A stretch of DNA of 64,000 nt, taken from Fodinicurvata halophila (GTDB taxonomy: Bacteria > Pseudomonadota > Alphaproteobacteria > Kiloniellales > DSM-21159). A program made the position numbers and the translations under genes. The notes below the pieces were generated by a model. It worked only from the letters and a program-made list of their open reading frames with translations. It was not told the origin of the DNA and searched no databases. Positions 43,037 through 51,262 of this stretch are shown piece after piece (within the stretch, counting starts at the first letter, position 1; each line of letters starts with the position of its first letter). The stretch lies in contig NZ_JBHSCW010000007.1 in NCBI RefSeq assembly GCF_042651425.1, positions 304,312 through 368,311 on the forward strand, read 5' to 3'.

Positions 43037-44191
43037 ATGAGCCATTCCGAACGCATCGGCATTGTCATGCACGGCGTCACTGGACGCATGGGCATGAACC
43101 AGCATCTCATACGCTCAATCCTTGCCATACGCGATGAGGGCGGCGTCACGCTCTCCGACGGGCGGAAGGTGCAAGTGGACCCGATTATCGTCGGGCGCAA
43201 TGCGGGAAAGCTCGCCGCGCTTGCCGAGGCGCACGGCATCGAGCGCTGGACCACGGATCTCGATGCCGCCCTTGGCGATCCGGGTGACTCCGTGTTCTTT
43301 GACGCCGCCTCCACGCAGCTCCGCGCCGGCCTTCTGAGGCAGGCGGTGGAGGCGGGCAAGCATGTCTATTGCGAGAAGCCGGTCGCCGAGACGCTGGACG
43401 AGGCGGTAAGTGCGTGGCAGTCGGCGGAAGCCGCGGGCGTGAAGCACGGCGTGGTGCAGGACAAGCTCTTCCTGCCCGGCCTGCTCAAGCTCAAGTCCCT
43501 GGTGGACAGCGGTTTCTTCGGCCGGATTCTGTCGGTGCGTGGCGAGTTCGGCTATTGGGTGTTCGAGGGCGAGGATGAGCCTCCGCAGCGCCCCTCCTGG
43601 AACTATCGCAAGGCGGAGGGCGGCGGAATCACCCTCGATATGCTGCCGCACTGGCGCTATGTGCTCGACAACCTGTTCGGCGAGGTCGAGTCTTTGAGCT
43701 GCCTGGGCGCGACCCATATTCCCGAGCGGGCGGACGAGCAGGGTGCGCGCTATCAGGCCGATGCCGACGACGCGGCCTATGCCACGTTCCAGCTGGCCGG
43801 GGGAATTGTCGTGCAGATCAACAGCTCCTGGACCACGCGGGTCAGGCGCGACGACCTCGTGACCTTTCATGTCGACGGCACCAGGGGCAGTGCCGTGGCC
43901 GGCCTGTTCGACTGCTGGATTCAGCCCCGCCAGGTGACGCCGCGCCCCGTCTGGAATCCGGACGAACGCCAGACCATGAATTTCTTCGCCGACTGGCAGC
44001 GGATGCCCGACAACCGGGTCTATGAGAACGGTTTCAAGCACCAGTGGGAGATGTTCCTGCGCCACGTGCTGGAGGATGCTCCTTTCGCGCATGACCTCAA
44101 GGAGGGTGCGAAGGGAGTCCAGCTCGCCGAACTCGGCCTGCAGAGCTGGCGCGAGCGGCGCTGGGTCGATATTCCGGCAATCGGAGGGTGA
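43037..44191 (+). CDS. Gfo/Idh/MocA-family oxidoreductase
   Basis: The protein has 384 residues. The N-terminal IGIVMHGVTGRMGMNQHLIRSI is the NAD(P)-binding part and YCEKPVAETLDEAVSAW carries the conserved EKP motif with the catalytic lysine. DMLPHWRYVLDNLFG is the conserved histidine helix of the second domain. It probably oxidises a sugar or inositol derivative. It is first in a three-gene unit with a DUF993 protein and an isomerase, under the TetR-operator palindrome. Confidence 0.92.
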   Translation: MSHSERIGIVMHGVTGRMGMNQHLIRSILAIRDEGGVTLSDGRKVQVDPIIVGRNAGKLAALAEAHGIERWTTDLDAALGDPGDSVFFDAASTQLRAGLLRQAVEAGKHVYCEKPVAETLDEAVSAWQSAEAAGVKHGVVQDKLFLPGLLKLKSLVDSGFFGRILSVRGEFGYWVFEGEDEPPQRPSWNYRKAEGGGITLDMLPHWRYVLDNLFGEVESLSCLGATHIPERADEQGARYQADADDAAYATFQLAGGIVVQINSSWTTRVRRDDLVTFHVDGTRGSAVAGLFDCWIQPRQVTPRPVWNPDERQTMNFFADWQRMPDNRVYENGFKHQWEMFLRHVLEDAPFAHDLKEGAKGVQLAELGLQSWRERRWVDIPAIGG

Positions 44192-44195
44192 GGCA

Positions 44196-45368
44196 ATGAC
44201 GAAGATCAGGCTTCCCGATGCGAACGGCACGGTGACCGACTACACGCTGAGAGGGACCCCGGCGGCGCCCCCGTCGTCGGAGGCCTTGCGGTTCAATCGT
44301 CGGGCCATCGCAGCGGTTCATGTGGTGCCGCAGCCGCTGGCGGCGGTCGACCCCTGGCTCGAGACCGCCCTGGACTGGGATCGGACCATGGCCTATCGCC
44401 ACTACCTCTGGGACCTGGGCCTGGGGGTTGCGGAGGCGATGGACACGGCGCAGCGGGGCATGGGGCTCGACTGGCCCAGCGCGCTCGAGCTCATAAAACG
44501 CAGCGTCGCCGAGGCCAGGACTCGATCCGATGCACAGCTTTTCTCGGGTGTCGGAACCGACCATCTGAGCCCGGCCGACGCTTCTGGCCTGGATGACGTG
44601 GTGAAGGCCTACATGGACCAGGCCGAGGCGGTGGAAGCGGCCGGCAGCCGCATCATCATGATGGCCAGCCGGGCGTTGGCGGCAAACGCCACAAGCCCGG
44701 ATGACTATGCCACCGTCTATGACAGGGTCCTGGGAAGCGTTCGGGAGCCTGTCATCCTCCACTGGCTTGGCGAGATGTTCGACCCCGCCCTGGAGGGATA
44801 CTGGGGCCGCGGCGACCATTGGCAGGCGATGGAGGTCTGCCTGGATGTGATCGCCGCCCACGCCGACAAGGTCGACGGGATCAAGATCTCGCTCCTGGAC
44901 AAGGACAAGGAGGTCGCCATGCGGGCACGCCTGCCAGAAGGCGTGCGCATGTACACCGGGGACGACTTCAACTACCCCGAATTGATCGCCGGTGACGGTG
45001 AGACCCACTCCGACGCACTGCTCGGCATCTTCGATGCCATTGCCCCCGTGGCGGCGGCGGCGCTGCAGAGCCTCGCCGCCGGCGACCGGGAGGAGTTCGA
45101 CCGCCTGCTGGCGCCGACGGTTCCGCTGTCACGGCACATCTTCGGGGCGCCCACGCGCTTCTACAAGACCGGTGTCGTCTTCCTGGCGTGGCTGAACGGC
45201 CATCAGCCGGCCTTCTCGATGGTCGGGGGTCAGGAAAGCGCCCGCTCGGCCATCCATTTTGCCGAACTGTTCCGTCTGGCCGACCAGGCGGGGCTGCTGC
45301 GCGAGCCGGACGCTGCCGTCCGCCGCTTCTCGGCCTGGCTGGATGTGCATGCGGGTGTGGACCCATGA
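44196..45368 (+). CDS. DUF993 aldolase-like protein (dihydrodipicolinate synthase superfamily)
   Basis: The protein has 390 residues. SRIIMMASRALAANATSPDDY and KVDGIKISLLDKDKEV contain the barrel strand with the Schiff-base-type lysine of the DHDPS superfamily. DUF993 members are found with Gfo/Idh/MocA and xylose-isomerase-like partners, exactly as here, and are thought to cleave or dehydrate a keto sugar acid. It starts four bases after the dehydrogenase and overlaps the next gene by four bases. Confidence 0.85.
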   Translation: MTKIRLPDANGTVTDYTLRGTPAAPPSSEALRFNRRAIAAVHVVPQPLAAVDPWLETALDWDRTMAYRHYLWDLGLGVAEAMDTAQRGMGLDWPSALELIKRSVAEARTRSDAQLFSGVGTDHLSPADASGLDDVVKAYMDQAEAVEAAGSRIIMMASRALAANATSPDDYATVYDRVLGSVREPVILHWLGEMFDPALEGYWGRGDHWQAMEVCLDVIAAHADKVDGIKISLLDKDKEVAMRARLPEGVRMYTGDDFNYPELIAGDGETHSDALLGIFDAIAPVAAAALQSLAAGDREEFDRLLAPTVPLSRHIFGAPTRFYKTGVVFLAWLNGHQPAFSMVGGQESARSAIHFAELFRLADQAGLLREPDAAVRRFSAWLDVHAGVDP

Positions 45369-46192
45369 CTGGCGAGGCGCTTGCCGGCCTGTCTCTCAAC
45401 ACCGCGACCGTACGCGCGCAGTGGGGCCTCGAGGAGATGATCCCGGCCTGCCGTCCGGCCGGCATTACCGGCATTTCGCCCTGGCGGGACCAGGTCGCCG
45501 CGACCGGGCTGGAGGAGACGGCCCGGATGATCGAGGGAGAGGGGCTCGCCGTCACCGGGCTGTGCCGCGGCGGCATGTTCACGCGGGCAGAGGCGGACGG
45601 CACCCAGGCCGTCCTGGACGACAACCGACGGGCCATCGAGGAGGCGGCGCGTATTGGAGCGGCCTGCCTCGTGCTCGTCGTTGGCGGCCTGGCGCCCGGC
45701 AGCCGCGATATCGATGGGGCGCGGGCCCAGGTGCGGGACATGCTGGGCGTATTGCTGCCGGAAGCAAGGAAGGCAGGTGTGCCTTTGGCCATCGAGCCGC
45801 TGCATCCGATGTATGCCGCCGACCGGGCCTGCGTGAACACCATGGCTCACGCGAACGACCTCTGCGACGAGCTCGGCGAGGGCCTGGGGATCGCGCTCGA
45901 CGTCTATCATGTCTGGTGGGATCCTGCGCTTTCGGATGAGATTGTCCGGGCCGGCCGCCGCATCCTCGCCTTCCACATTTGCGACTGGCTGGTGCCCACG
46001 CGCGATCTGCTGATGGATCGCGGCATGATGGGCGACGGGGTCATCGACATCCCGCGCATCCGCAAGGAGGTGCAGGCAACCGGCTATTCCGGTCATGCGG
46101 AAGTGGAGATCTTCAGCTCCGAGGACTGGTGGAAACGCCCGCCCGAGGAGGTGCTCGCCACCTGCCGAGAGCGCTACGACTCCGTGGTGTGA
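45365..46192 (+). CDS. xylose-isomerase-like sugar phosphate isomerase/epimerase
   Basis: The protein has 275 residues. LSLNTATVRAQWGLEEMIPACRPAGITGISPW is the family start; LAIEPLHPM, ALDVYHVWWDP, FHICDW and AEVEIFS contain the Glu, Asp, His and Glu metal ligands. It differs from the isomerase at 39346, so the two clusters act on different or successive intermediates. It is the last gene of the Gfo/DUF993 unit. Confidence 0.9.
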   Translation: MTGEALAGLSLNTATVRAQWGLEEMIPACRPAGITGISPWRDQVAATGLEETARMIEGEGLAVTGLCRGGMFTRAEADGTQAVLDDNRRAIEEAARIGAACLVLVVGGLAPGSRDIDGARAQVRDMLGVLLPEARKAGVPLAIEPLHPMYAADRACVNTMAHANDLCDELGEGLGIALDVYHVWWDPALSDEIVRAGRRILAFHICDWLVPTRDLLMDRGMMGDGVIDIPRIRKEVQATGYSGHAEVEIFSSEDWWKRPPEEVLATCRERYDSVV

Positions 46193-46284
46193 GTGGACAA
46201 GCCACGAAACGGCCTGCCCCGAGCGTTCCGAGAGTCGAGCCTGCCCTCACGATGACTGGCCGGTACGGGGGCTGGCCGGGTGGA

Positions 46285-46608
46285 ATGGCCGACTCTATAC
46301 TCGCGACGATGAAAAAGCTTCGAGCCCTTTGGATGGGCGACCTTTCCCTTGGCGATGCCTTCTGGACCTGGGCGGTGTTCGGCGGCCTCCTGGTCAATCT
46401 CTCGAGCAGCGGCCTGTTTCTCGTCCTGATCACGCTCGACCTGCCATGGCTGGCGTTGATCGCAGGCTATGGCCTTTCCGTGCCCTACAATCTTGCGGTG
46501 ATGGTCGGTGTCTGGAGGTCGGCGGACCAGTATGACGGGCCGGCCCAGCATGCGAACCTCGCACGGGGGGCGAGCGCGGTCCTGCTGATCGTACTGACCC
46601 TGACGTGA
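46285..46608 (+). CDS. small two- to three-helix membrane protein
   Basis: The protein has 107 residues with hydrophobic stretches at about 25-70 and 92-107. FWTWAVFGGLLVNL and PYNLAVMVGVWRSADQYDGP resemble a small alphaproteobacterial membrane family seen in many genomes but without known function. Either ATG 46285 or ATG 46309 (MKKLRALWMGD) may be the start. It stands alone. Confidence 0.65.
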   Translation: MADSILATMKKLRALWMGDLSLGDAFWTWAVFGGLLVNLSSSGLFLVLITLDLPWLALIAGYGLSVPYNLAVMVGVWRSADQYDGPAQHANLARGASAVLLIVLTLT

Positions 46609-46644
46609 TGCCCGCTGAACTCTGGGAGGGTGAAGTCGTCCGGA

Positions 46645-46790
46645 AGGGGCACTTTGGGCCGAGTTCCAGTACAGCCGCGCGTTCAAGACAGAAGCGGTGC
46701 AGCGTATGGCTGTAGGCGCCCAATGTGAGCAAGCTCTCGTGCGATCGGGCTTGTGGCGGATAAGGTGCAAACAGAGCCCGCGCTCCCCTA
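46645..46790 (+). pseudogene. degraded transposase OrfA N-terminus
   Basis: EFQYSRAFKTEAVQRMAVG at about 46660-46720 matches the opening of IS3-type or similar transposase OrfA proteins (YSREFKxEAVRRM), after which the frame drifts, and stretches such as DKVQTEPAL appear in other frames. There is no intact reading frame. This marks the start of an IS-rich, accessory stretch. Confidence 0.4.
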
Positions 46791-46896
46791 TACCGCACTC
46801 GAGGTGAGGCAACAGCAGGACCTCGATTTCCTTGTATGTCTTCTCCGAATGTCTTCTGCCGATCCACCATCGGACCTTGACGCGCTGACGCCTGAA

Positions 46897-47331
46897 CTAA
46901 GCCCTGTGGCGAAGCGACGTCGGCTTGAAGGAATTGTCAGGCCCAGGCCGACTGCATTGATATGCGATGTACAGTGCCAGAACCGCATCAAAGCTTATGC
47001 AACTGATGGCGTACCAGCCTGGCACAAACGCATGCCCCCCGCCAAACAGCTGCACTCCTGCGTCCCAAACTGGATGGGCACCCCAACCAATAGCCAGCCA
47101 CCAGGGGGTGACGCGCAAGCCAAGCACTGCCGCTGTACCGTAAAGGATGACCCCAAGGATCTCGAGTGCGACCCGCGCTCCGGGGGCACCACCGAAGACC
47201 GCAAACCCAACGTAGATAAGGGCGGCCACAATCAGGACAATAGCGAATACCTTTGGCTCGTTAAGGGTGCGGGCCACGAGTATGAAGATGACGGCAAGAA
47301 TGACGCCAGCTGGTAGCCAAACTATCCACAT
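46897..47331 (-). CDS. DUF6010-like integral membrane protein
   Basis: The protein has 144 residues with four hydrophobic segments. WWLAIGWGAHPVWDAGVQLFGGGHAFVPGWYAISCISFDAVLALYIAY resembles the DUF6010 C-terminal block. The start at 47331 (MWIVWLPAG) is preferred because the upstream in-frame extension is not hydrophobic. The last residues, NSFKPTSLRHRA, resemble a sequence that recurs at the ends of proteins in other genomes and may derive from a short repeat. Confidence 0.6.
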   Translation of the reverse strand: MWIVWLPAGVILAVIFILVARTLNEPKVFAIVLIVAALIYVGFAVFGGAPGARVALEILGVILYGTAAVLGLRVTPWWLAIGWGAHPVWDAGVQLFGGGHAFVPGWYAISCISFDAVLALYIAYQCSRPGPDNSFKPTSLRHRA

Positions 47332-47414
47332 GCAAAGAACTTCGATCTGGGCCTGACAGTGATTATGTAGCCGGCGCGGGTATCGAGTAGGGGAGCCCGC
47401 CACATATGGTAGCA

Positions 47415-47856
47415 TACGCGCGGCGCGGATTGATGTGCAAGGTGCGGGATTGGCACGGTTTACTTGGCATGCTCACTCTAACCGTCCTTGATATCGCGCG
47501 GGCAGTTCAGTCCCGAGGCCGAGATGCCGTAGCCGTCCGGCACCCTGTGGTCGCGCCAGCGCCAGCCCGTGGCATTGTCCGATGTCAGCCTCAGGCTCGG
47601 GGCCGACATGCCCCGGAGCCCACAAAGGTCTGATCCAGGCATGCCAAGTAAACGCAAGTCGCCCCAAGAACCAGGCGCGCCGCATCCCTCGACAGCCTGG
47701 GAAGCGCAGCCCCGTTGATCGTATTGACCCTGAGGCCCCTATTGCTGAAAGGGTATAGGCCATGTCTCTGGTACAATCCGTTACCGGTCTCTCCGGAACA
47801 GATACTCCGGAGGCGTGAGGGATGATGGGGCAGGATATAAAGAGTGAGGGAGCGCC
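47415..47856. other. gene-poor accessory stretch with IS-like repeat
   Basis: I see no intact gene. A minus-strand frame at about 47480-47580 reads like the end of some protein (WRDHRVPDGYGISASG) but I cannot place it. One copy of the 53-bp repeat lies at 47744-47796. Confidence 0.4.
47744..47796 (+). repeat. 53-bp dispersed repeat, copy 1
   Basis: It shares about 43 of 53 bases with 50141-50193 in the same orientation. Each copy contains two spaced blocks of the form ACC-AT-TCTC-GG (for example CATGTCTCTGG and GTCTCTCCGG), as seen at the ends of some insertion sequences. Likely an IS terminus left behind. Confidence 0.6.
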
Positions 47857-48192
47857 ATGAGACACCTGCTGGCAAGCATAACCGCAGCGATGGTCCTGAC
47901 ATTCGCCAGCGTGGCGGGTGCGGAGGATGCGGAGCCGCTGACAGGGGATAATCTGATATTGGATTACAAGGCGGGCCCCGTAGCCCGTGAGATGTCGATC
48001 AATTACGTACTTGGCATTCTCGATACCCTGATTCTGATCCAGCACATCTGCCCGCCGGAGGAAACCATGACCATGGGAGAGGCGGCAGAGACTGTGATCC
48101 ATACGATCGAGGCGGATCGACAATTGCGGGAGGCGGAGATACCTGCGACGGCCATTGCGGCCGCCAGGAGGACTTACCCCTGCGACGGGTGA
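47857..48192 (+). CDS. secreted Rap1a/Tai-like protein
   Basis: The protein has 111 residues: a signal peptide (1-22, cleaved near VAGAED) and a small helical domain with YVLGILDTLILIQHICPPEETMTMG and a terminal RRTYPCDG, so one probable disulphide. The shape and the G-x-x-D...CPP...P-C pattern resemble Rap1a/Tai immunity proteins. No toxin gene is adjacent, so an immunity role is not established. It is preceded by GAGGGAGC as ribosome site. Confidence 0.55.
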   Translation: MRHLLASITAAMVLTFASVAGAEDAEPLTGDNLILDYKAGPVAREMSINYVLGILDTLILIQHICPPEETMTMGEAAETVIHTIEADRQLREAEIPATAIAAARRTYPCDG

Positions 48193-48289
48193 CGATCCAT
48201 CCTATAGGCCATGCTGTCTCGCTTTGCCTTGCCCCTGGTGGTGGGGATTCTTTTTATGTGCCGTTGTTTCGGAGTGCTTCCAACGGACT

Positions 48290-48706
48290 CTATCCGGTCG
48301 GCAATCGCTCAAATGTCTGCAACGAGGGATCGAGCCTGTCCCACGCATGGCCGCGGATGCTGTAGGTGACCACCTGCGGATTGAACCGGCCCGGGTCGTC
48401 AAGACTGGCCGCGTGGACCGCGATCAATTCCGGCATTGCGGCGAGCATCAGGTAGACCGGTGCTCCGCAGGTCGGGCAGAAGGCGTGGATCTTTTCGTTC
48501 CCGCTGTCGCCCGCAACCCGCCAGGTTTTCACGTCGCCCGTGATCGTTACATCGGCCTGCCGGGGGAAGGTCAGAAAGGAGGCATGTCCCGTGCCGCTTC
48601 GTTTCTGGCAATCGCGGCACTGGCAGTGGTTCTGGAAAATGGGCTCACTGGTCGTTTCATAGCGGATTGCGCCGCAGGCACATCCGCCGGTATAGGATCT
48701 GGTCAT
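48290..48706 (-). CDS. GFA/CENP-V family zinc protein
   Basis: The protein has 138 residues. GGCACGAIRYE, NHCQCRDCQKRSG and FCPTCGAPV provide the cysteines for the two zinc sites of the glutathione-dependent formaldehyde-activating family. The function of most members is unknown. ATG at 48706 was chosen because the family starts MTRSYTGGCACG. It lies just downstream of the SRPBCC-ArsR pair on the same strand. Confidence 0.92.
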   Translation of the reverse strand: MTRSYTGGCACGAIRYETTSEPIFQNHCQCRDCQKRSGTGHASFLTFPRQADVTITGDVKTWRVAGDSGNEKIHAFCPTCGAPVYLMLAAMPELIAVHAASLDDPGRFNPQVVTYSIRGHAWDRLDPSLQTFERLPTG

Positions 48707-48751
48707 CGTCAGTCTCCCGCTGGCAGGTTTCACAAGTGGCGTCGCAAGGCT

Positions 48752-49216
48752 TCAAGCCGATTTTGGCTTGGCGGAAAGGTCAATCCCGCGGCCGGTTTCC
48801 AGGAAGGATTTCAGGCTGGAGAGGACGGCCGGCCAACCCTTGCTGATGCCTTTCGCCATGCCGCTGCCGGCTTCGAGTTCGTCATGGGTGACGGTCAGCC
48901 GGACCATGTTCTCGTATTCCTCGATCTCGAACGTCACCCGGCTATGGCTGGCCGGATCGGAGGCCTGCGACGCGTTTGCCCAGGTGATGACGAGACGGGT
49001 CGGCGGCGAGACCTCGATGACCTCGCCGACGAGTTCGACAGTCCGTTCCTCATTGGCACGGACATGCTCCCATTTCGATCCGGGCGTCCAGTCAGAGACG
49101 TTCTCGTGGTCCCAGTAGCGCCTAGCGACGTCCGGTTTCGTTATGGCCTCGAACACCTTTTCCGGTGTGGAGAGGATATAGGTCACGTAAACAAAGCTGG
49201 TCGTCTCTTTGGTCAT
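48752..49216 (-). CDS. SRPBCC (AHSA1-type) domain protein
   Basis: The protein has 154 residues. FVYVTYILSTPEKVFEAITKPDVARRYWDHENVSDWTPGSKWEHV is the Activator-of-Hsp90-like (AHSA1/START) opening, and GWPAVLSSLKSFLETG the terminal helix. It should bind a hydrophobic ligand. Its start codon overlaps the ArsR stop by one base (TAATG), a very common ArsR-SRPBCC pair. Confidence 0.93.
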   Translation of the reverse strand: MTKETTSFVYVTYILSTPEKVFEAITKPDVARRYWDHENVSDWTPGSKWEHVRANEERTVELVGEVIEVSPPTRLVITWANASQASDPASHSRVTFEIEEYENMVRLTVTHDELEAGSGMAKGISKGWPAVLSSLKSFLETGRGIDLSAKPKSA

Positions 49217-49536
49217 TATTCCTCTCCTTCGAGTTCCTTCTTCAGATCGTGAAGCAGGCTGAGCCGTTGACGTTCGAATTTCCGCACCCATCGTTCGTAG
49301 ACCTCGTGGAGCGGCACAGGGTTGATGAAATGCAGCTTCTCCCGGCCACGTCGGACTGTGCTCACCAGATTGGCCGCCTCCAATATCTCGAGGTGTTGGG
49401 TGGCGGATTGCCGGGCCATGTTCAGGTTTTCGCAAAGCTGGCCGAGGGTCTGCCCGTTCTTCTCGCAAAGAAGATCAAGCAGCTTCCTGCGTGTCGGGTC
49501 GCCCAGCGCTTTGAATACCTTGTCAGTCTTGTCCAT
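49216..49536 (-). CDS. ArsR-family transcriptional regulator
   Basis: The protein has 106 residues. The winged helix (KVFKALGDPTRRKLLDLLCEKNGQTLGQLCENLNMARQSATQHLEIL) lacks the CxC metal site of arsenic sensors, so it belongs to the metal-independent branch that pairs with AHSA1 proteins. It probably regulates itself and the SRPBCC gene. Upstream at 49558-49583 GCAGGTATTTACCTGC is a 16-base palindrome and a likely operator. Confidence 0.92.
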   Translation of the reverse strand: MDKTDKVFKALGDPTRRKLLDLLCEKNGQTLGQLCENLNMARQSATQHLEILEAANLVSTVRRGREKLHFINPVPLHEVYERWVRKFERQRLSLLHDLKKELEGEE

Positions 49537-49564
49537 AGGTCCTGCGTATATTTGAAACCTAATA

Positions 49565-49580
49565 TGCAGGTATTTACCTG
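49565..49580. promoter_or_regulatory. palindromic operator of the ArsR gene
   Basis: GCAGGTATTTACCTGC has GCAGGTA and TACCTGC arms around a TT centre, about 30 bases before the ArsR start codon. ArsR-family repressors bind such short inverted repeats overlapping their own promoter. Confidence 0.6.
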
Positions 49581-49639
49581 CATGTCAAGGAGCAATTGTC
49601 AGGGGCTGTTTCCGGCTGAAACCTTGAGAAAACAGACCG

Positions 49640-49815
49640 CCAAAGCTGGTATGCGGGAAGGTTACCGGCGAGAATCAGCGCGACACCTGCTGCGGTCACG
49701 CTCGCCGATGCCATCTCGCTGACCCCCGCGGCCTCCTGCAGTACGACCGTGCCGATCCCCAGGGTGACAAGAGGAATCAGGGCCGGAAGCGTCGCGCCGA
49801 CGACTGGCCCCAGAA
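49640..49815 (-). pseudogene. C-terminal fragment of an EamA/DMT transporter
   Basis: ELLGPVVGATLPALIPLV followed by EAAGVSEMASASVTAAGVALIL is the last part of an EamA-type drug/metabolite transporter. There is no start codon or N-terminal half; upstream the same frame is noise. It joins directly to a LysR fragment in another frame, so two broken genes meet here. Confidence 0.7.
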
Positions 49816-50030
49816 GTTCGGCCGGAATGTTCCCTCGGTCGCGAAGGTGATTCCGGCACCGGCGAGCGTGCTGCGCAGCATGAACCAGAGGTCGTTGGTG
49901 GTGATCTGCGGCTCGACTGCGACGTCGAAGGGGATGCCGTCCTCCTCGAATTCCCATCGATAGGGCGCGGACTGCGGCGCGGGCCGACAACCGATGCAGC
50001 GATGGCGGACGAGGTCGCGCGAAAGGCTCG
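49812..50030 (-). pseudogene. fragment of a LysR-type regulator ligand domain
   Basis: LVRHRCIGCRPAPQSAPYRWEFEEDG and AVEPQITTNDLWFMLRSTLAG followed by ITFATEGTFRP are LysR substrate-domain sequences. The DNA-binding N-terminus and the final third are missing. The break at about 49815 coincides with the EamA fragment, suggesting a deletion that fused the two. Confidence 0.75.
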
Positions 50031-50140
50031 GCATAACGGAAGAAGTCGATGACGGCATTTGGCTCGTAAGCTTCATGCACTATGATCTGGGATATATCGA
50101 CCTGGAGCAGAGAACCTTGCAGACCATAAGCAACCCTTTT

Positions 50141-50193
50141 GCTCAAAGGGGGTAACCCATGTCTCAGGTACAATCTGTAACCTATCTCTCCGG
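50141..50193 (+). repeat. 53-bp dispersed repeat, copy 2
   Basis: The partner of 47744-47796. The two blocks GTAACCCATGTCTCAGG and GTAACCTATCTCTCCGG are internal direct repeats in this copy, a feature of some IS ends where transposase binds twice. No transposase of matching type is intact nearby, although an integrase-like fragment lies at 58.2-58.6 kb. Confidence 0.6.
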
Positions 50194-50205
50194 GTCGGAC
50201 ATCTA

Positions 50206-50512
50206 GGAAAATGGCGGAGAGGGAGTGATTCGTCTCCCGGGCGCCATCTGGAACAAGAGCTCAATTAAATCAATAAGATAGCCCTCTTGACAAAATCCAA
50301 GCTGTACCACTTGACAGTCGCTGTTAACTGGTTCCTTGGGCCCAGGATCACTGACATGCCCAGCCCGCTGAGTCGGGTCTGTCTCGCTACAGCCACCGAT
50401 AGAATGGATCTCCTCCCGGCGACAAGTGGCTTCCAGGAACTGGTTTCCCTCACTCGGGAAGGTCGGGGACAACTAGAGACCAGCTTGGCGTGTTCGCTAT
50501 AAGGCTCGCCGT
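50206..50512. other. unassigned stretch before the IS5-family remnant
   Basis: I see no recognisable gene in these bases. Short frames on both strands have no family resemblance. Confidence 0.5.
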
Positions 50513-51022
50513 TCACAGCATCACGTCAACCTCGACAGCCCGAACCTCCAGCGTTTGCTCGTCGATTCCGAACTGTATCTTACGCCAGACGCGCTGCTTC
50601 AGGCCACCGTGCTTGCGCGCAGGCCATTCGCCTTCGCCCTCTATCTTGATCCCGGTACTGTCGATCAGAAGGTGCAACGGCCCCTTCGACCCACGGTATG
50701 GGATGTTCACGGCCAGCGTCTTCAGGCAGCCGGAATGCGTGCTGAAATCCGGTACCGCCCAGTCCAGGTCGACCAGCTGCAGCAAGCTCTCGACGAACCC
50801 GGTCGTCTTCCTGGGCGCCAAGCCGAACAGCACCTTCATCGTCAGGCATGTCTGGATCGCCGTGTCGCTGTAGTGGGGCTGCCGTCCGCGCTTGCCCGTG
50901 GGCGCGCCCACCCCGGTCATGGCGAGGCCGAACCAGATCGCCAGCGAGCCTCGGCGCTTGAGCGCTTCGTTATAAGCCGGCCAGTTACTGGTCTTGTAGG
51001 TCGGGGGTGTCGGTCTGCTCAT
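50513..51022 (-). pseudogene. truncated IS5-family (IS903-type) transposase
   Basis: The frame of 169 residues covers the N-terminal half of the transposase: KTSNWPAYNEALKRRGSLAIWF, YSDTAIQTCLTMKVLFGL, TTGFVESLLQLVDLDWAVPDFSTHS and LLIDSTGIKIEGEGEW with the first catalytic aspartate. It ends abruptly after IDEQTLEVRAVEV, so the later catalytic residues are lost. Not functional. Confidence 0.88.
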
Positions 51023-51085
51023 GCATCCCAGCTACCACGCTGGATTCACGAGATGAATCCCTCACGGGATTTGTGCAACAGAGCC
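50513..51085 (-). mobile_element. remnant of an IS903-type element with one terminal repeat
   Basis: The bases at 51068-51085, read on the minus strand as GGCTCTGTTGCACAAATC, match the IS903-type terminal inverted repeat (GGCTTTGTTGAATAAATC) at 14 of 18 positions by hand count. The transposase start lies about 46 bases inside. The other end is absent, so the element was truncated near 50525. Confidence 0.75.
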
Positions 51086-51262
51086 GCTTGAGTCGAGTGA
51101 GGCACGCTGATCAGGGTGCTGCGATTTGGTGGTAAACATACCGGCAAGCTTGGCCGAAAGCGCTGACCAGGAAGTGGATTTGCAATAGCTACATATTCCG
51201 GATTTGCTTAAAATGAGTCCCAAACTTGGTCGTCTCTTAGTGGTGGTAGGGTTGGGAGGCAG

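Noticed and set aside
47473..48123. A 216-codon minus-strand frame covering the Rap1a-like gene
   Set aside because: The plus-strand gene has a signal peptide and ribosome site, and the antisense frame has no family resemblance.
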